Part shown: one piece after another, positions 17,070 through 26,395 of the stretch
Position numbering within the stretch: position 1 is the stretch's first letter
How the letters are laid out: the number at the start of each line of letters is the position of its first letter
Assembly (NCBI GenBank): GCA_003278845.1
Contig: QCCX01000008.1
Coordinates: 1-54,228 of the forward strand
Direction of reading: 5' to 3'
Source: Prochlorococcus sp. AG-347-O22
GTDB lineage: Bacteria > Cyanobacteriota > Cyanobacteriia > PCC-6307 > Cyanobiaceae
DNA: 54,228 bases
Position numbers and translations under genes: made by a program
The notes under the pieces: model-generated
Told to the model about the DNA's origin: nothing
Seen by the model: only the letters and a program-made list of their open reading frames with translations
The model's database searches: none

Positions 17070-18149
17070 ATGAACGTTATAACCTCAATTACAGTTCTGG
17101 GATTTCTCATTTTTTTTCATGAGATGGGACATTTTCTTGCGGCAATTTTGCAAGGTATCTACGTTGATGGATTTTCAATTGGTTTTGGACCATCAATAAT
17201 TCAGAAAAGATATAAGAATATAACCTATTCACTTAGAGCCTTTCCATTAGGGGGCTTTGTTTCCTTCCCTGATGAAGAAATAAATAATATTGACCCTAAA
17301 GATCCAAATCTTTTAAAAAACAGGCCAGTTATTCAAAGAGTAATAGTTATATCTGCTGGTGTATTTGCTAACTTAGTTCTTGCGTACACTATCTTAATTG
17401 TAAATGTAACTACCATTGGAATTCCATTTGATCCCGAGCCAGGTATTTTAGTTTTGGCTACTCAGCCCGATAAGGCTGCTTCTCTTGCTGGATTAAAAGC
17501 AGGGGACAAAATCTTAAAAATTGAAAGCAATAATTTAGGACTTGGCAATCAAGCAGTTTCTGCTTTAGTAAAAAAGATTCAAAATTCATCAGAACACCCA
17601 ATTTCAATAACAATTGATAGAGATGGGGTACTGAAAGATTTAACTTTGATTCCAAAAAATATAGATGGGAAGGGTACAATAGGCGCTCAACTTCAGCCAA
17701 ATATAAAAAAAGAAACTAAAAAGACAAAAAACATATTCGAACTTTTTAAATACACCAATAATGAGTTTTCATCACTTTTGGTAAAAACAATACAAGGGTA
17801 TAAAGGATTAATTACAAATTTCTCATCAACAGCTCAACAATTAAGTGGACCAGTCAAAATTGTAGAAATTGGTGCTCAATTATCACAACAAGGAGGAACT
17901 GGAATATTATTATTTGCCGCACTAATTTCTATAAATTTAGCAGTTCTCAATTCTTTACCTTTACCACTATTAGATGGTGGACAACTTGTTTTCACTTTGA
18001 TTGAAGGTTTTAGAGGAAAGCCAGTACCAGTTAAGGTGCAAATGGTTGTTACTCAATCAAGTTTCATTCTTTTAGTTGGACTTAGTGTACTGCTTATAAT
18101 AAGGGATACTAGTCAACTTTTAATAGTACAAAGATTATTAAACCAATAA
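17070..18149 (+). CDS. rseP: Site-2-type M50 metalloprotease (RseP/MMP family)
   Basis: An intramembrane zinc metalloprotease that cleaves membrane-bound regulators or signal peptides. The zinc motif HEMGH is in the first helix (about residues 17-21), the third ligand region is LPLPLLDGGQLVFTLIEG near residues 294-312, and a PDZ domain (LAGLKAGDKILKIES and onwards, about 130-210) lies between them. FGPSIIQKRYKNITYSLRAFPLGGFV is the typical conserved block after the first helix. Length 359 fits the cyanobacterial form. The substrate cannot be inferred from context. It is 9 bases after serS and 61 bases before rpsN. Confidence 0.92.
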   Translation: MNVITSITVLGFLIFFHEMGHFLAAILQGIYVDGFSIGFGPSIIQKRYKNITYSLRAFPLGGFVSFPDEEINNIDPKDPNLLKNRPVIQRVIVISAGVFANLVLAYTILIVNVTTIGIPFDPEPGILVLATQPDKAASLAGLKAGDKILKIESNNLGLGNQAVSALVKKIQNSSEHPISITIDRDGVLKDLTLIPKNIDGKGTIGAQLQPNIKKETKKTKNIFELFKYTNNEFSSLLVKTIQGYKGLITNFSSTAQQLSGPVKIVEIGAQLSQQGGTGILLFAALISINLAVLNSLPLPLLDGGQLVFTLIEGFRGKPVPVKVQMVVTQSSFILLVGLSVLLIIRDTSQLLIVQRLLNQ

Positions 18150-18210
18150 ATAAATTTTAAAAATTGTTATACAACCTGTTAGGATAGATAAAAATTTAAA
18201 ATGATACTAA

Positions 18211-18513
18211 ATGGCTAAAAAGTCCATGATTGCTAGAGAAGTCAAACGCAAAAAACTTGTACAGAAATATGCTGCGAAAAGAAAATCATTATTAGATGAA
18301 TTCAAAGCTGCGAAAGACCCAATGGAAAGATTGGAAATACATAGAAAGCTACAGGGTCTTCCTAGAAACTCTGCACCTAATAGAGTAAGGAATAGATGTT
18401 GGGCCACCGGAAAACCAAGAGGAGTCTACAGAGACTTTGGCCTTTGCAGGAATCAGTTGAGACAAAGAGCTCATAATGGCGAGCTTCCTGGTTTAGTTAA
18501 ATCAAGTTGGTAG
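18211..18513 (+). CDS. rpsN: 30S ribosomal protein S14
   Basis: A small-subunit ribosomal protein of 100 residues, the zinc-free long form common in cyanobacteria and plastids. The start [20 protein letters not shown] and the C-terminal [20 protein letters not shown] and [20 protein letters not shown] are diagnostic. In this type the gene stands outside the main ribosomal protein operon, as it does here between rseP and pnp. It has its own 61-base upstream spacer. ATG start follows immediately after ACTAA. Confidence 0.97.
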   Translation: MAKKSMIAREVKRKKLVQKYAAKRKSLLDEFKAAKDPMERLEIHRKLQGLPRNSAPNRVRNRCWATGKPRGVYRDFGLCRNQLRQRAHNGELPGLVKSSW

Positions 18514-18560
18514 TATAAGTTTTTAACTTAATTACAATATTTCTCAAAAAATAATACTTT

Positions 18561-18581
18561 TAGAAATTAAACTCATTTCTA
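18561..18581 (+). terminator. Weak hairpin after rpsN
   Basis: The arms TAGAAAT (18561-18567) and ATTTCTA (18575-18581) form a 7-base AT-rich stem with a 7-base loop, about 50 bases past the rpsN stop. A T-containing tail (ACATTTTAAAAATTTTT) follows but is not a clean U run. It may be a weak terminator or processing site in the 166-base spacer before pnp, which otherwise shows nothing recognisable. Confidence 0.3.
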
Positions 18582-18679
18582 GAACATTTTAAAAATTTTT
18601 ATAGCTTATCTAAATAATTTACTCAATATGTCCCTATTAAATGTAAGAATAAATTATGTATAGATTTATAATTTAAAAA

Positions 18680-20845
18680 GTGGAAGGACAAAATAAGTCG
18701 ATCACGTTTGACGGACGAGAGATACGACTAACAACAGGACTATATGCTCCTCAAGCAAGTGGATCAGTAATGATTGAGTGTGGTGATACCTCACTATTAG
18801 TTACAGCGACAAAAACTATCAAAAAAGAACCATCAGACTTTCTACCTCTGATATGCGACTATGAAGAAAAACTTTATGCTGCAGGGAGAATTCCTGGTGG
18901 TTTTATGAGGAGAGAAGGTCGCCCACCTGAAAGAGCGACTTTAATTGCAAGATTAATTGATAGACCAATGAGGCCACTTTTCCCCACATGGATGAGGGAT
19001 GAGATTCAAATAGTCGCATCGTGCCTTTCTCTAGATGAAAGAGTTCCAGCAGATGTTTTGGCTGTTACCGGGGCTTCAATAGCAACTTTAGTTGGAGAGA
19101 TTCCATTCTATGGGCCAATGGCAGCGGTAAGAGTTGGGCTTATAGGGGATGATTTCATCTTAAATCCTAGTTATAGAGAGATTGAAAAAGGAGATTTAGA
19201 CATTGTTGTTGCAGGATCACCAGACGGTATCGTAATGATTGAGGCAGGTGCAAATCAATTATCAGAACAAGATACAATCGAAGCTATAGATTTCGGATAT
19301 GAGGCAGTTTCTGAACTTATTAAATCGCAAGAAGATTTACTACAAGATTTAGGAATAAAACAGATTAAGCCCTCTGACCCAGCAGAAGATAAAACATTGC
19401 CTTCTTATTTAGAGAAAAATTGCACAAAACCTATTGAGTTAGTTTTAAAGAAGTTTGACCTTTCAAAGGAAGAGAGAGATCTTGAACTCGAAAAAATTAA
19501 AACTGAAACTCAAAGCAAAATTGATTCACTTAAAGATGACAATCAAGTAAAAGTTCTAACCTCAGAAAATGAAAAGTTAATTCATTCCGACTTTAAAAAA
19601 TTAACAAAAAAACTAATGAGGTCACAAATCATAAATGATGGGAAAAGAGTTGACGGAAGAGATCTCGACGAAGTTAGAAAAATATCAGCTTCTGCAGGAA
19701 TTCTTCCAAAAAGAGTTCATGGTTCTGCATTGTTCCAAAGAGGTCTAACCCAAGTTTTATCTACAACCACATTAGGTACTCCTAGTGATGCTCAAGAAAT
19801 GGATGACCTAAATCCAAGCACTGAAAAAACTTATTTACATCACTACAATTTTCCTCCTTATTCAGTGGGAGAAACAAGACCAATGAGAACTCCTGGTAGA
19901 AGGGAAATTGGCCATGGGGCACTTGCAGAGAGAGCAATAATCCCTGTATTACCTGGGAAAGAGACATTCCCTTACGTCCTTAGGGTAGTTAGCGAAGTTT
20001 TAAGTTCGAATGGATCAACTTCAATGGGTTCTGTATGCGGCAGCACCCTTTCGTTACTAGATGCAGGGGTTCCTTTAAAAGCTCCTGTAAGTGGAACTGC
20101 TATGGGCTTAATCAAGGAAGGTAAAGAAGTCAAAATTCTTACAGATATTCAAGGAATTGAAGACTTTCTTGGAGACATGGACTTCAAAGTTGCAGGTACT
20201 GATAAGGGTATAACTGCTTTACAAATGGATATGAAAATTACAGGCTTACCAGTCTCTATCATTTCTGATGCAATTAAAAAAGCTCGTCCTGCAAGATTAC
20301 ATATTTTAGAAAAGATGCAAGCGGCAATAGATAAGCCTCAAGAATCTCTTTCTCCTCATGCTCCCCGACTATTAAGCTTTAGAATTGACCCTGAGCTTAT
20401 AGGAACAGTTATTGGACCCGGGGGAAGAACTATCAAAGGAATCACTGAAAGAACAAATACAAAAATAGATATTGAAGATGGTGGCATTGTCACTATTGCT
20501 TCTCATGATGGAGCTGCTGCAGAGGAAGCTCAAAAGATAATAGAAGGATTAACACGAAAGGTTCATGAAGGTGAAATCTTCTCTGGAGTCGTTACGCGAA
20601 TAATACCTATAGGCGCTTTCGTGGAAATATTGCCAGGAAAAGAAGGGATGGTTCACATTTCTCAATTATCTGAAGCAAGGGTTGAGAGAGTCGAAGATGT
20701 AGTAAGGCAAGGGGATGAAGTAACCGTAAGAGTTAGAGAGATTGATAGTAGAGGGAGAATAAATCTTACATTGAGAGGAGTAGGTCAAAATAATGGAATG
20801 TCTTATCCAGAACCAACTCCTACTCCAGTTGCTCCGCTTAATTAA
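18680..20845 (+). CDS. pnp: Polyribonucleotide nucleotidyltransferase (PNPase)
   Basis: A trimeric 3'-to-5' phosphorolytic exoribonuclease used in mRNA decay and tailing. Two RNase PH domains are present: the first begins with [20 protein letters not shown], the second with [20 protein letters not shown], and [20 protein letters not shown] and [15 protein letters not shown] are catalytic-core blocks. A KH domain ([19 protein letters not shown]) and an S1 domain ([20 protein letters not shown]) close the protein. Length 721 is normal. The start is GTG at 18680, which leaves [14 protein letters not shown], matching the family N terminus. A TATAAT-like hexamer at 18667-18672 lies only 8 bases before the start and would give a near-leaderless transcript if used. 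Confidence 0.97.
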   Translation: MEGQNKSITFDGREIRLTTGLYAPQASGSVMIECGDTSLLVTATKTIKKEPSDFLPLICDYEEKLYAAGRIPGGFMRREGRPPERATLIARLIDRPMRPLFPTWMRDEIQIVASCLSLDERVPADVLAVTGASIATLVGEIPFYGPMAAVRVGLIGDDFILNPSYREIEKGDLDIVVAGSPDGIVMIEAGANQLSEQDTIEAIDFGYEAVSELIKSQEDLLQDLGIKQIKPSDPAEDKTLPSYLEKNCTKPIELVLKKFDLSKEERDLELEKIKTETQSKIDSLKDDNQVKVLTSENEKLIHSDFKKLTKKLMRSQIINDGKRVDGRDLDEVRKISASAGILPKRVHGSALFQRGLTQVLSTTTLGTPSDAQEMDDLNPSTEKTYLHHYNFPPYSVGETRPMRTPGRREIGHGALAERAIIPVLPGKETFPYVLRVVSEVLSSNGSTSMGSVCGSTLSLLDAGVPLKAPVSGTAMGLIKEGKEVKILTDIQGIEDFLGDMDFKVAGTDKGITALQMDMKITGLPVSIISDAIKKARPARLHILEKMQAAIDKPQESLSPHAPRLLSFRIDPELIGTVIGPGGRTIKGITERTNTKIDIEDGGIVTIASHDGAAAEEAQKIIEGLTRKVHEGEIFSGVVTRIIPIGAFVEILPGKEGMVHISQLSEARVERVEDVVRQGDEVTVRVREIDSRGRINLTLRGVGQNNGMSYPEPTPTPVAPLN

Positions 20846-20847
20846 AA

Positions 20848-21747
20848 CTAAAGAGGATAAATTCCATATTCCTCAATAATTTTCTTTATTTCGATGCAAA
20901 TACTTCCATGAGTTTTCTTATCATTTGTGGCAACTATAATACCCCCTTGCTCGAAACTATTTTGCCCATAAGTTAGCGCTTGATTATCTAAATTTGTAAT
21001 TGCCCCACCAGCTGCTTTCAGAATAGATTCTGGCGCAGCAAAATCCCAATCTTTTGGTGAGCTTTTACCCGGTAAACTAAGACAAATATAAATATCACTG
21101 TCTCCTCTAACTATAGATGCAATTTTGCAGCCAATACTTCCCATAATTTCGACTTTACGAAAATTAATTTTTTGAATTAAACTTCTCAAAACCTCATTCC
21201 CATGATTTTTGCTTGTTACTAAAGTCATTTCTTGAAGATTCTTATTATTAAAAAGATTTGTTTTATATTTTGTACCATCTCTTTTTTCACACCATGTTTT
21301 TTTTCCATCTGTAATCCATAATTGATTTTTATCTGGGATCAATACAAACCCGATATATGGCTTTTTTCTAAAGTTTAATGCCAAATGCATTGCATAATTA
21401 CCTGTTCCTTGAATAAAATCCTTCGTGCCATCCAGAGGATCAAGAACCCAAACCCAATCATTCTTAGTAAAAAAAGTTTTTGAAGTTTTAACATTTTCCT
21501 CACTCAAAATGTCCCAGTTAATATTTTTATATTTTTCATTAATTCTTTTGATAATAATTTCATTTACTTTTAAATCAGCTAAAGTTACAGGATCGTCTGC
21601 GTTATTATTCTTTAATATTTTCTTTTTATCATCCGAATCTTCCAACAATTTTGAGTAATAAAGCAAAATATCTGCTGCTTGCCAGCTGAAAATTCTTATA
21701 TCATCGATAAGATTATTAATATGAACACCAGAAGGTAAATTAACCAT
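20848..21747 (-). CDS. cysQ: 3'(2'),5'-bisphosphate nucleotidase (CysQ)
   Basis: Removes the 3' phosphate of PAP (and PAPS), the by-product of sulfate transfer from PAPS. As a member of the inositol monophosphatase fold it shows the metal-binding blocks VTLADLKVNEIIIKRI, ILSEENVKTSK (E) and WVLDPLDGTKDFIQGTGNYA (D-P-L-D-G-T), plus KDWDFAAPESILKAAGG near the end. Length 299 is normal. The start GVHINNLIDDIRIFSWQAADILL matches cyanobacterial CysQ proteins. Its ATG is only 3 bases from the divergent rsmI ATG, so each promoter must overlap the other gene. The island that follows contains two sulfotransferase-like genes whose PAP it could recycle. Confidence 0.93.
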   Translation of the reverse strand: MVNLPSGVHINNLIDDIRIFSWQAADILLYYSKLLEDSDDKKKILKNNNADDPVTLADLKVNEIIIKRINEKYKNINWDILSEENVKTSKTFFTKNDWVWVLDPLDGTKDFIQGTGNYAMHLALNFRKKPYIGFVLIPDKNQLWITDGKKTWCEKRDGTKYKTNLFNNKNLQEMTLVTSKNHGNEVLRSLIQKINFRKVEIMGSIGCKIASIVRGDSDIYICLSLPGKSSPKDWDFAAPESILKAAGGAITNLDNQALTYGQNSFEQGGIIVATNDKKTHGSICIEIKKIIEEYGIYPL

Positions 21748-21750
21748 TAA

Positions 21751-22614
21751 ATGAATAATAATTCCTCATTATCTCATAGAAAAGAAGAACCTGAAGATGG
21801 GATTTTATATATAGTTGGAACCCCAATTGGTAATTTAAATGATATTTCCCAAAGAGCATTAAATATTCTTAAAAATGTTTCTTTAGTTGCTTGTGAAGAT
21901 ACAAGACAAACAAAAAAAATAATGAACAAGTTTAATTTTTCAAATAAACTTATAAGTTTTAATAAGCTTAATTCTTCAAGTAAAATACCAAAGATCCTAA
22001 ATGATCTTAAAGAAGGAAAATCTATAGCGGTAGTAAGTGATGCTGGTATGCCTGGAATTTGCGATCCAGGGGAAGATATTTCGAGGATAGTAAAATCTGA
22101 AGGAATAGAGATAATTTGCATCCCTGGCGCATGTGCTGCTGTAACAGCACTGGTTTCAAGTAGCTTTCCCTCTTCAAGTTTTGTATTTGAAGGTTTTCTT
22201 CCTAGAAAGGGAATTGCCAGAGCTAAAATTCTTTTAGAAATTAGTAAAAATGAAAAAACAACTATAATTTACGAATCACCTAAAAGACTTAAAAAATTAT
22301 TAAAGGAATTACTTGAATTTTGTGGAGGTGATCGTGAAATCATTGTGGCCAGAGAATTAACAAAGAAATTTGAAGAACATATTGGGAATAATATTAATGA
22401 AGTAATAGAATTCTTTAATAGTAAGAATGTAGTTGGAGAAATAACAATCGTATTAAAAGGAATAAACAAAAATAAAGATTTTAAACTTGATAAATTTAGT
22501 ATGAAAAAAGATCTCAACGATTTAATAAATGCAGGCTTAAGTTTATCAGCAGCATCTAAATACTTAGCCAAGAAAAACGGAGTAAAGAAAAGCGAAATTT
22601 ATAATTTGCTCTAA
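21751..22614 (+). CDS. rsmI: 16S rRNA (cytidine(1402)-2'-O)-methyltransferase RsmI
   Basis: Methylates the ribose of C1402 in 16S rRNA with SAM as donor. The tetrapyrrole-methylase-like fold shows LYIVGTPIGNLNDISQRAL at the start, VACEDTRQTKKIM, then VVSDAGMPGICDPGEDI and the GAxAxxxAL-like block IPGACAAVTALVSSSFPSS. A long helical tail with KNGVKKSEIYNLL ends the protein. Length 287 is normal. The ATG lies 3 bases from the start of divergent cysQ. A membrane-protein gene follows after 25 bases. Confidence 0.93.
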   Translation: MNNNSSLSHRKEEPEDGILYIVGTPIGNLNDISQRALNILKNVSLVACEDTRQTKKIMNKFNFSNKLISFNKLNSSSKIPKILNDLKEGKSIAVVSDAGMPGICDPGEDISRIVKSEGIEIICIPGACAAVTALVSSSFPSSSFVFEGFLPRKGIARAKILLEISKNEKTTIIYESPKRLKKLLKELLEFCGGDREIIVARELTKKFEEHIGNNINEVIEFFNSKNVVGEITIVLKGINKNKDFKLDKFSMKKDLNDLINAGLSLSAASKYLAKKNGVKKSEIYNLL

Positions 22615-22639
22615 GATTTAAAATAAAGGACTAGACAAT

Positions 22640-22858
22640 ATGAGTTTCTTAATTAAAAAACTTTCTTTAGGAGTAATTTTCAACTCTTGTTTATTTGTAA
22701 TTTTATTCATTGGAATACAAAATAGTTCAGACAAAAACAAAGTAGACTTTTTATTAGATAAAACAATTGAACTACCAATAAGTTTTATAGTAGGTTCAAG
22801 TTTTATAGTAGGTTCTATTTTTGGAAGCTTTATTGTTCTCGATATGAATAATAAATAA
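22640..22858 (+). CDS. Small two-helix membrane protein, LapA/DUF1049-like
   Basis: A 72-residue protein with two hydrophobic segments: LGVIFNSCLFVILFIGIQNSS and ISFIVGSSFIVGSIFGSFIV. The layout of short helix, small polar loop ending in a P and a Gly/Ser-rich second helix resembles the LapA/DUF1049 family, with a shortened cytoplasmic tail. The second helix contains an in-frame tandem duplication of SFIVGS, coded by an 18-base repeat. It follows rsmI by 25 bases on the same strand and ends 6 bases from the convergent HTH gene. Function unknown. Confidence 0.55.
   Translation: MSFLIKKLSLGVIFNSCLFVILFIGIQNSSDKNKVDFLLDKTIELPISFIVGSSFIVGSIFGSFIVLDMNNK
22781..22816 (+). repeat. 18-base tandem duplication
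   Basis: AGTTTTATAGTAGGTTCA (22781-22798) is followed at once by AGTTTTATAGTAGGTTCT (22799-22816), with 17 of 18 bases identical. It lies inside the LapA-like gene and encodes SFIVGS twice, keeping the frame. It looks like recent replication slippage. Confidence 0.9.
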
Positions 22859-22864
22859 AAATTA

Positions 22865-23542
22865 TCAAAGTGCTATTAAAAGTTCAGCACAAACAATTCT
22901 TGAAATTCCCTTTTCAAGCAGAACGGGGGCTGCAATTCTAAAAACATCAGTATTTGGAACTTTAAGTACCTTTTGCTCCTTGTCACAAGATCTTTTAGCA
23001 AGATTTAAATCAAAAAAGATTTCTATAGTTTTTCTATTTAAATCTTCATGAGGTAAAAATTCCCATTCAGGGAAATCTTTTAATAATTTTATTTCTAACT
23101 CAATTTTTTTGTCTACAACCATATATACCACTTTAGGGAAATCAACCTGTGACAAAGAAATCGAAGATAATTCCTTTCGTGATGAATCATCTACCTCATA
23201 ATCAATTGGCGCAATTTCGAAAAAAGAATCAGTTGGAGTAAAGTTTGCACTAGTTATATTCTCATTTAAAACTCTGGAGTTAATAGAATCATTAATTAAA
23301 TCTTCATTATCAAATTTTATTTTTAGTAAATCATTATTTACATTTTTTCTAGATTTTTGTTCTAAGGATTTACTTATATTCAATGACTCCTTGTATTTAG
23401 AATCTCCAAGACTTTTCTTTAGATTTCTTATAACTGTAGTAGTAGTACAGTTATACATTTCTGATAACGAATCAATAGTTTTACCAGATTTAAAACCTTG
23501 CACTATTTCTTCTTTTTGTTTTTCAGTTAGCCTTTTAGCCAA
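22865..23542 (-). CDS. Helix-turn-helix protein of unknown role
   Basis: A 225-residue soluble protein. Residues 4-45 (LTEKQKEEIVQGFKSGKTID, then SLSEMYNCTTTTVIRNLKKSL) form a clear helix-turn-helix of the homeodomain-like/transposase-N type. A low-complexity, N- and S-rich linker (about 50-110) follows. The C-terminal domain (about 115-225) has FPKVVYMVVDKKIELEIK and FFDLNLAKRSCDKEQKVLKV, and ends VLLEKGISRIVCAELLIAL; this is a compact domain I do not recognise. It could be a transcription regulator conserved in marine picocyanobacteria. It is the last gene before the tRNA that borders the polysaccharide island. Confidence 0.65.
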   Translation of the reverse strand: MAKRLTEKQKEEIVQGFKSGKTIDSLSEMYNCTTTTVIRNLKKSLGDSKYKESLNISKSLEQKSRKNVNNDLLKIKFDNEDLINDSINSRVLNENITSANFTPTDSFFEIAPIDYEVDDSSRKELSSISLSQVDFPKVVYMVVDKKIELEIKLLKDFPEWEFLPHEDLNRKTIEIFFDLNLAKRSCDKEQKVLKVPNTDVFRIAAPVLLEKGISRIVCAELLIAL

Positions 23543-23641
23543 GATTAATCATTTAACGCTCTACAAGTTTATGCGATATCAAGTTTAATGAGAACAGAAA
23601 AACAATATTCACAAAGAATTTTAAAAAAGGTTTTTTTTAGA

Positions 23642-23670
23642 TTGTTTAGGATTAGAGTCTCGGATATAAT
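23642..23670 (+). promoter_or_regulatory. Promoter of tRNA-Arg
   Basis: TTGTTT (23642-23647) and TATAAT (23665-23670) are separated by 17 bases, with the tRNA beginning 9 bases after the -10. This is the cleanest sigma-70-type promoter in the window. Confidence 0.65.
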
Positions 23671-23678
23671 AAGAAGAT

Positions 23679-23752
<74 letters not shown>

Positions 23753-24042
23753 TTTAAGATTTTTTTAAAACTTTTTAAATAAAAGATAGACATTCTTTAA
23801 GATTTCAGACAATCTACTTTGGTATAAATTATGTTTTTAATCTAAATATTACTTTTTTTGCACAACTAATTTCAATTGATTTTAGACAACATTTTTTTTA
23901 AAACAACTCGAAGAAATCTTCTGATTTTAATTAAATATCTGATACCACTTTAATAAAATGACTTTTAATTTAAATATTACTATCAACCTATTTTTATTAT
24001 TAGAATAAACAAAGTTGTTTTTGTTTCATAAAAATTTTAAAA
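23753..24042. other. Non-coding spacer after tRNA-Arg
   Basis: This 290-base stretch is extremely AT-rich with T and A runs. I see no ORF of note, no clean hairpin and no tRNA fragment. Two loosely similar AT stretches containing TAAATATTACT (near 23844 and 23970) are probably chance. It must hold the promoter for the sulfotransferase-like gene at 24043. Confidence 0.5.
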
Positions 24043-24801
24043 ATGATTTATATACACATTGGACTTCAAAAAACTGGCACTACATCTTTACAATACATTT
24101 TAGAAAAAATGAATTTATTAAAACATCCATTAGATAAATCAAGATATACCAATAGCAAAGAAAAAGAATTTTATAGCTCTGGCAACCAAAAGATTTTTAG
24201 ATTATCAAAGAAAAATAAACTTAAAAAATCATATTTTGAAGATAAGGTTAATAAAAATGTAATCATAAGTTGTGAAAATTTTACTAATCCATACAATAAA
24301 TTAAAAGGTTTAAAAAATTTATTATCTTTTCTAACCTCGAATAACCTTAATTTTATTTTAATTTGCACTTTAAGAGACTTTGATAATTTTTCAAAGAGTC
24401 TTTATATTGAGCAAGTTACAAATTCGATTGCTTGCGAAATGAGAACCTTTCAAAGTTACAAAAAATCGCTCAAAAAACATCTAAATAATTTAGAAAATAT
24501 TCTTAGTTTATATCCGACAAAGATTTTTCATTATGATAAAAATATTAACCAAAATATAATCAATTTTATTCTTAATAAAAGAACTTTTAATGAAATCTCA
24601 TTTCATAACTACAAAAATAAAAAAATATCAGTTGATTTCGATACAGTAGAGAGATTAGCGATAAAGAATCGTTATCTAGGGTGGTTACCCAAGTATAGAA
24701 AAGATCTTCGCATGAAATATAAAAATAATAATGTCAATCCAAAATTGCACTATACATTTCTCTCTTTTTTAAGAAGTTATAAAAGATTAATTTTTAATTA
24801 A
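24043..24801 (+). CDS. Sulfotransferase-like protein 1
   Basis: A soluble 252-residue protein. The first residues MIYIHIGLQKTGTTSLQYIL hold a P-loop-like PAPS 5'-phosphate-binding loop (K10-T-G-T-T-S15), as in many bacterial sulfotransferase-type proteins found in surface-glycan clusters. ENFTNP and the strand LNFILICTLRDFDNFSKSLY (about residues 105-124) fit the place of the 3'-phosphate-binding Arg (R-D-x-x-x-x-x-x-S). The rest is divergent and basic. It would transfer sulfate from PAPS to a sugar, but some relatives are of unproven function. First gene of the island, with long AT-rich spacers on both sides. Confidence 0.6.
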   Translation: MIYIHIGLQKTGTTSLQYILEKMNLLKHPLDKSRYTNSKEKEFYSSGNQKIFRLSKKNKLKKSYFEDKVNKNVIISCENFTNPYNKLKGLKNLLSFLTSNNLNFILICTLRDFDNFSKSLYIEQVTNSIACEMRTFQSYKKSLKKHLNNLENILSLYPTKIFHYDKNINQNIINFILNKRTFNEISFHNYKNKKISVDFDTVERLAIKNRYLGWLPKYRKDLRMKYKNNNVNPKLHYTFLSFLRSYKRLIFN

Positions 24802-24992
24802 ATCAAAATTATTTCTTCAAATTATTTCCACCTAAATTCAAGGATTATTTAATTTTTTTTTTTGAAATTTAAATATTTGCAGCAAACTAAAATCTTAAAC
24901 AACAATATTCTTAGCTTTATTTATTTGAAAGTCTACCTAATATGGATTTTTAAGTTCTTATGAAAGCTTAAAATAGTTTAGAGTAATTATTC

Positions 24993-24998
24993 AGGAGA
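24993..24998 (+). promoter_or_regulatory. Strong ribosome-binding site before 25008
   Basis: AGGAGA lies 9 bases before the ATG-ATG start at 25008. Most genes in this window lack a clear Shine-Dalgarno sequence, so this is notable and supports the chosen start. A TAAAAT hexamer at 24969-24974 could be the -10 of a short leader. Confidence 0.5.
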
Positions 24999-25007
24999 AA
25001 TATATTT

Positions 25008-25994
25008 ATGATGAACTCACTTAATTATGCTAAATATATTAAACCTTTAAAGTCATTTCAATTAATTACTAGATATTGCTTAATTGAATCTCCATATTGG
25101 AAATCATTTTTAGAACATTATAAATCTCTTGGTGTAAAACTTTTCCATATTTGTGTACAAACAAATGAAGATGAGGAAGATTTCAAAAATAAATTTAAAA
25201 GTTCGTGTCCAAATTTTAAAATTCATAGAATAAATTCAAAAATACCACCAAATAAAGCTTTAAAAGAATTTAATTGTAAATTATTAGATCCAAACCTAAA
25301 ACACACCCTTCTAGTAGATTCTGATGAATTTATTGAAATTTATCAATTTGATAAGTGGTTTAAAAAACTGAATGATTCATTTGATCTAAAAATTCAATGG
25401 TCTATGAATATGTTAGAAAATATTTTCGAAGATAATTCGAAAGGATTCTTTGGTCATGCAACTAAACCGGCATGTAGAACTGAATTAATTAGAAAAATTA
25501 GAAGCGACCATAGATTTGATTTAATAGGTTTTAGGAGAAACTTTAAAAATAATCACTTAGATAAAAGTTTTTACATCTCTTTAATTGCAAAATATAAAAT
25601 GCCTAATTCTGTATTAATACATTATTGGTCTCGCTCTATCGAAGATGTTATTTTGAGAACTATTTTTAGTCGTTTTAAAAGTTTTAAGCAATCAGATCAG
25701 TCAGAATTTTTCTCAAAGATAAAGTCTGGGGAATTACCATATAGACTTAAGATGATGGCTTACTTAAATATTCAAAAAGAATATCTAGAGCTTAACTACA
25801 AATTTAGAAGCGAATATTTTGATAAGAATTTAGAAAATGAATTACTAAGGTCATTTGGGGTAACTGAGATTTTAATTGATGATATCTATAAATTATATTT
25901 TGAATTCAAAGAAAAATTACTTCAAAATAAAAAGTTACCAAGATATCCATCCATTTTCTGTACAGATATGCAAAAAATGAAGAATTACATCTAA
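25008..25994 (+). CDS. Glycosyltransferase, GT2/GT92-like (GT-A fold)
   Basis: A soluble 328-residue protein. The opening YIKPLKSFQLITRYCLIESP, then WKSFLEHYKSLGVKLFHICV, is the beginning of DUF23/GT92-like or Glyco_tranf_2_4-like enzymes, which start with a strand and a helix that describes position relative to a conversation partner sugar. The metal-binding acidic motif is in HTLLVDSDEFIEI (DSDE, about residues 102-105). FFGHATKPACRTELIRKI follows, where related enzymes have a conserved G-H and K. Donor and acceptor are unknown. It stands alone with a 206-base spacer before and a 401-base spacer after. Confidence 0.65.
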   Translation: MMNSLNYAKYIKPLKSFQLITRYCLIESPYWKSFLEHYKSLGVKLFHICVQTNEDEEDFKNKFKSSCPNFKIHRINSKIPPNKALKEFNCKLLDPNLKHTLLVDSDEFIEIYQFDKWFKKLNDSFDLKIQWSMNMLENIFEDNSKGFFGHATKPACRTELIRKIRSDHRFDLIGFRRNFKNNHLDKSFYISLIAKYKMPNSVLIHYWSRSIEDVILRTIFSRFKSFKQSDQSEFFSKIKSGELPYRLKMMAYLNIQKEYLELNYKFRSEYFDKNLENELLRSFGVTEILIDDIYKLYFEFKEKLLQNKKLPRYPSIFCTDMQKMKNYI

Positions 25995-26395
25995 TTTAAA
26001 GATGAACATAAGATCTTTTCTTTATTTATTAATATCTTCTAATTTGAATCTTTTTATGTTTTAAAGAAGGGCTTTAAAGTTCAATTAATTTTAAATATTT
26101 GACCAATATAATAATTGTTTTTTTTATTTAATATTTCAGGATTTTAGGGATTTCAATATTATATTCATATAAAAATTTATGCCACAGTTTTAAAAATATA
26201 TAACTTCCTTATTTAAATAAGGCCAAAATTAGTAAAAAACTTATTGGCCTACATTAAAGTTTTCTTGAACTTTTTAATTGTAAAAAATTATATTTAATAG
26301 AAATTAAGATATAATTACTAATGCCAGGGTTAGACTCCCAAAATTTTTAATGACTGTAATTATAAAAATGTTGTATTATTTATCCTCTTAAAATT
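25995..26395. other. 401-base non-coding region with one hairpin
   Basis: No credible ORF is present; the longest plus-strand frame starting with ATG at 26003 ends after about 20 codons. The one ordered element is an inverted repeat, AGGCCAA (26220-26226) and TTGGCCT (26244-26250), with a 17-base loop; its G/C content stands out from the surrounding AT-rich DNA. The tail after it is not a clean T run. It may be a terminator, an untranslated leader element of the sugar transferase gene or a small RNA. Confidence 0.45.
26220..26250 (+). repeat. Inverted repeat AGGCCAA/TTGGCCT
   Basis: A perfect 7-base stem with a loop of 17 bases, about 226 bases after the GT gene and 146 before the sugar transferase. 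It is too far from the GT stop to be an ordinary terminator for it. Confidence 0.6.

Noticed and set aside
21774..22121. A 115-codon minus-strand frame inside rsmI
   Set aside because: It overlaps the diagnostic RsmI motifs and shows no recognisable domain.
23753..24042. A possible att repeat of the tRNA 3' end after the tRNA gene
   Set aside because: I looked for CGAATCCTGCAGG-like sequence here and elsewhere in the window and found none; the far border of the island is outside the window.
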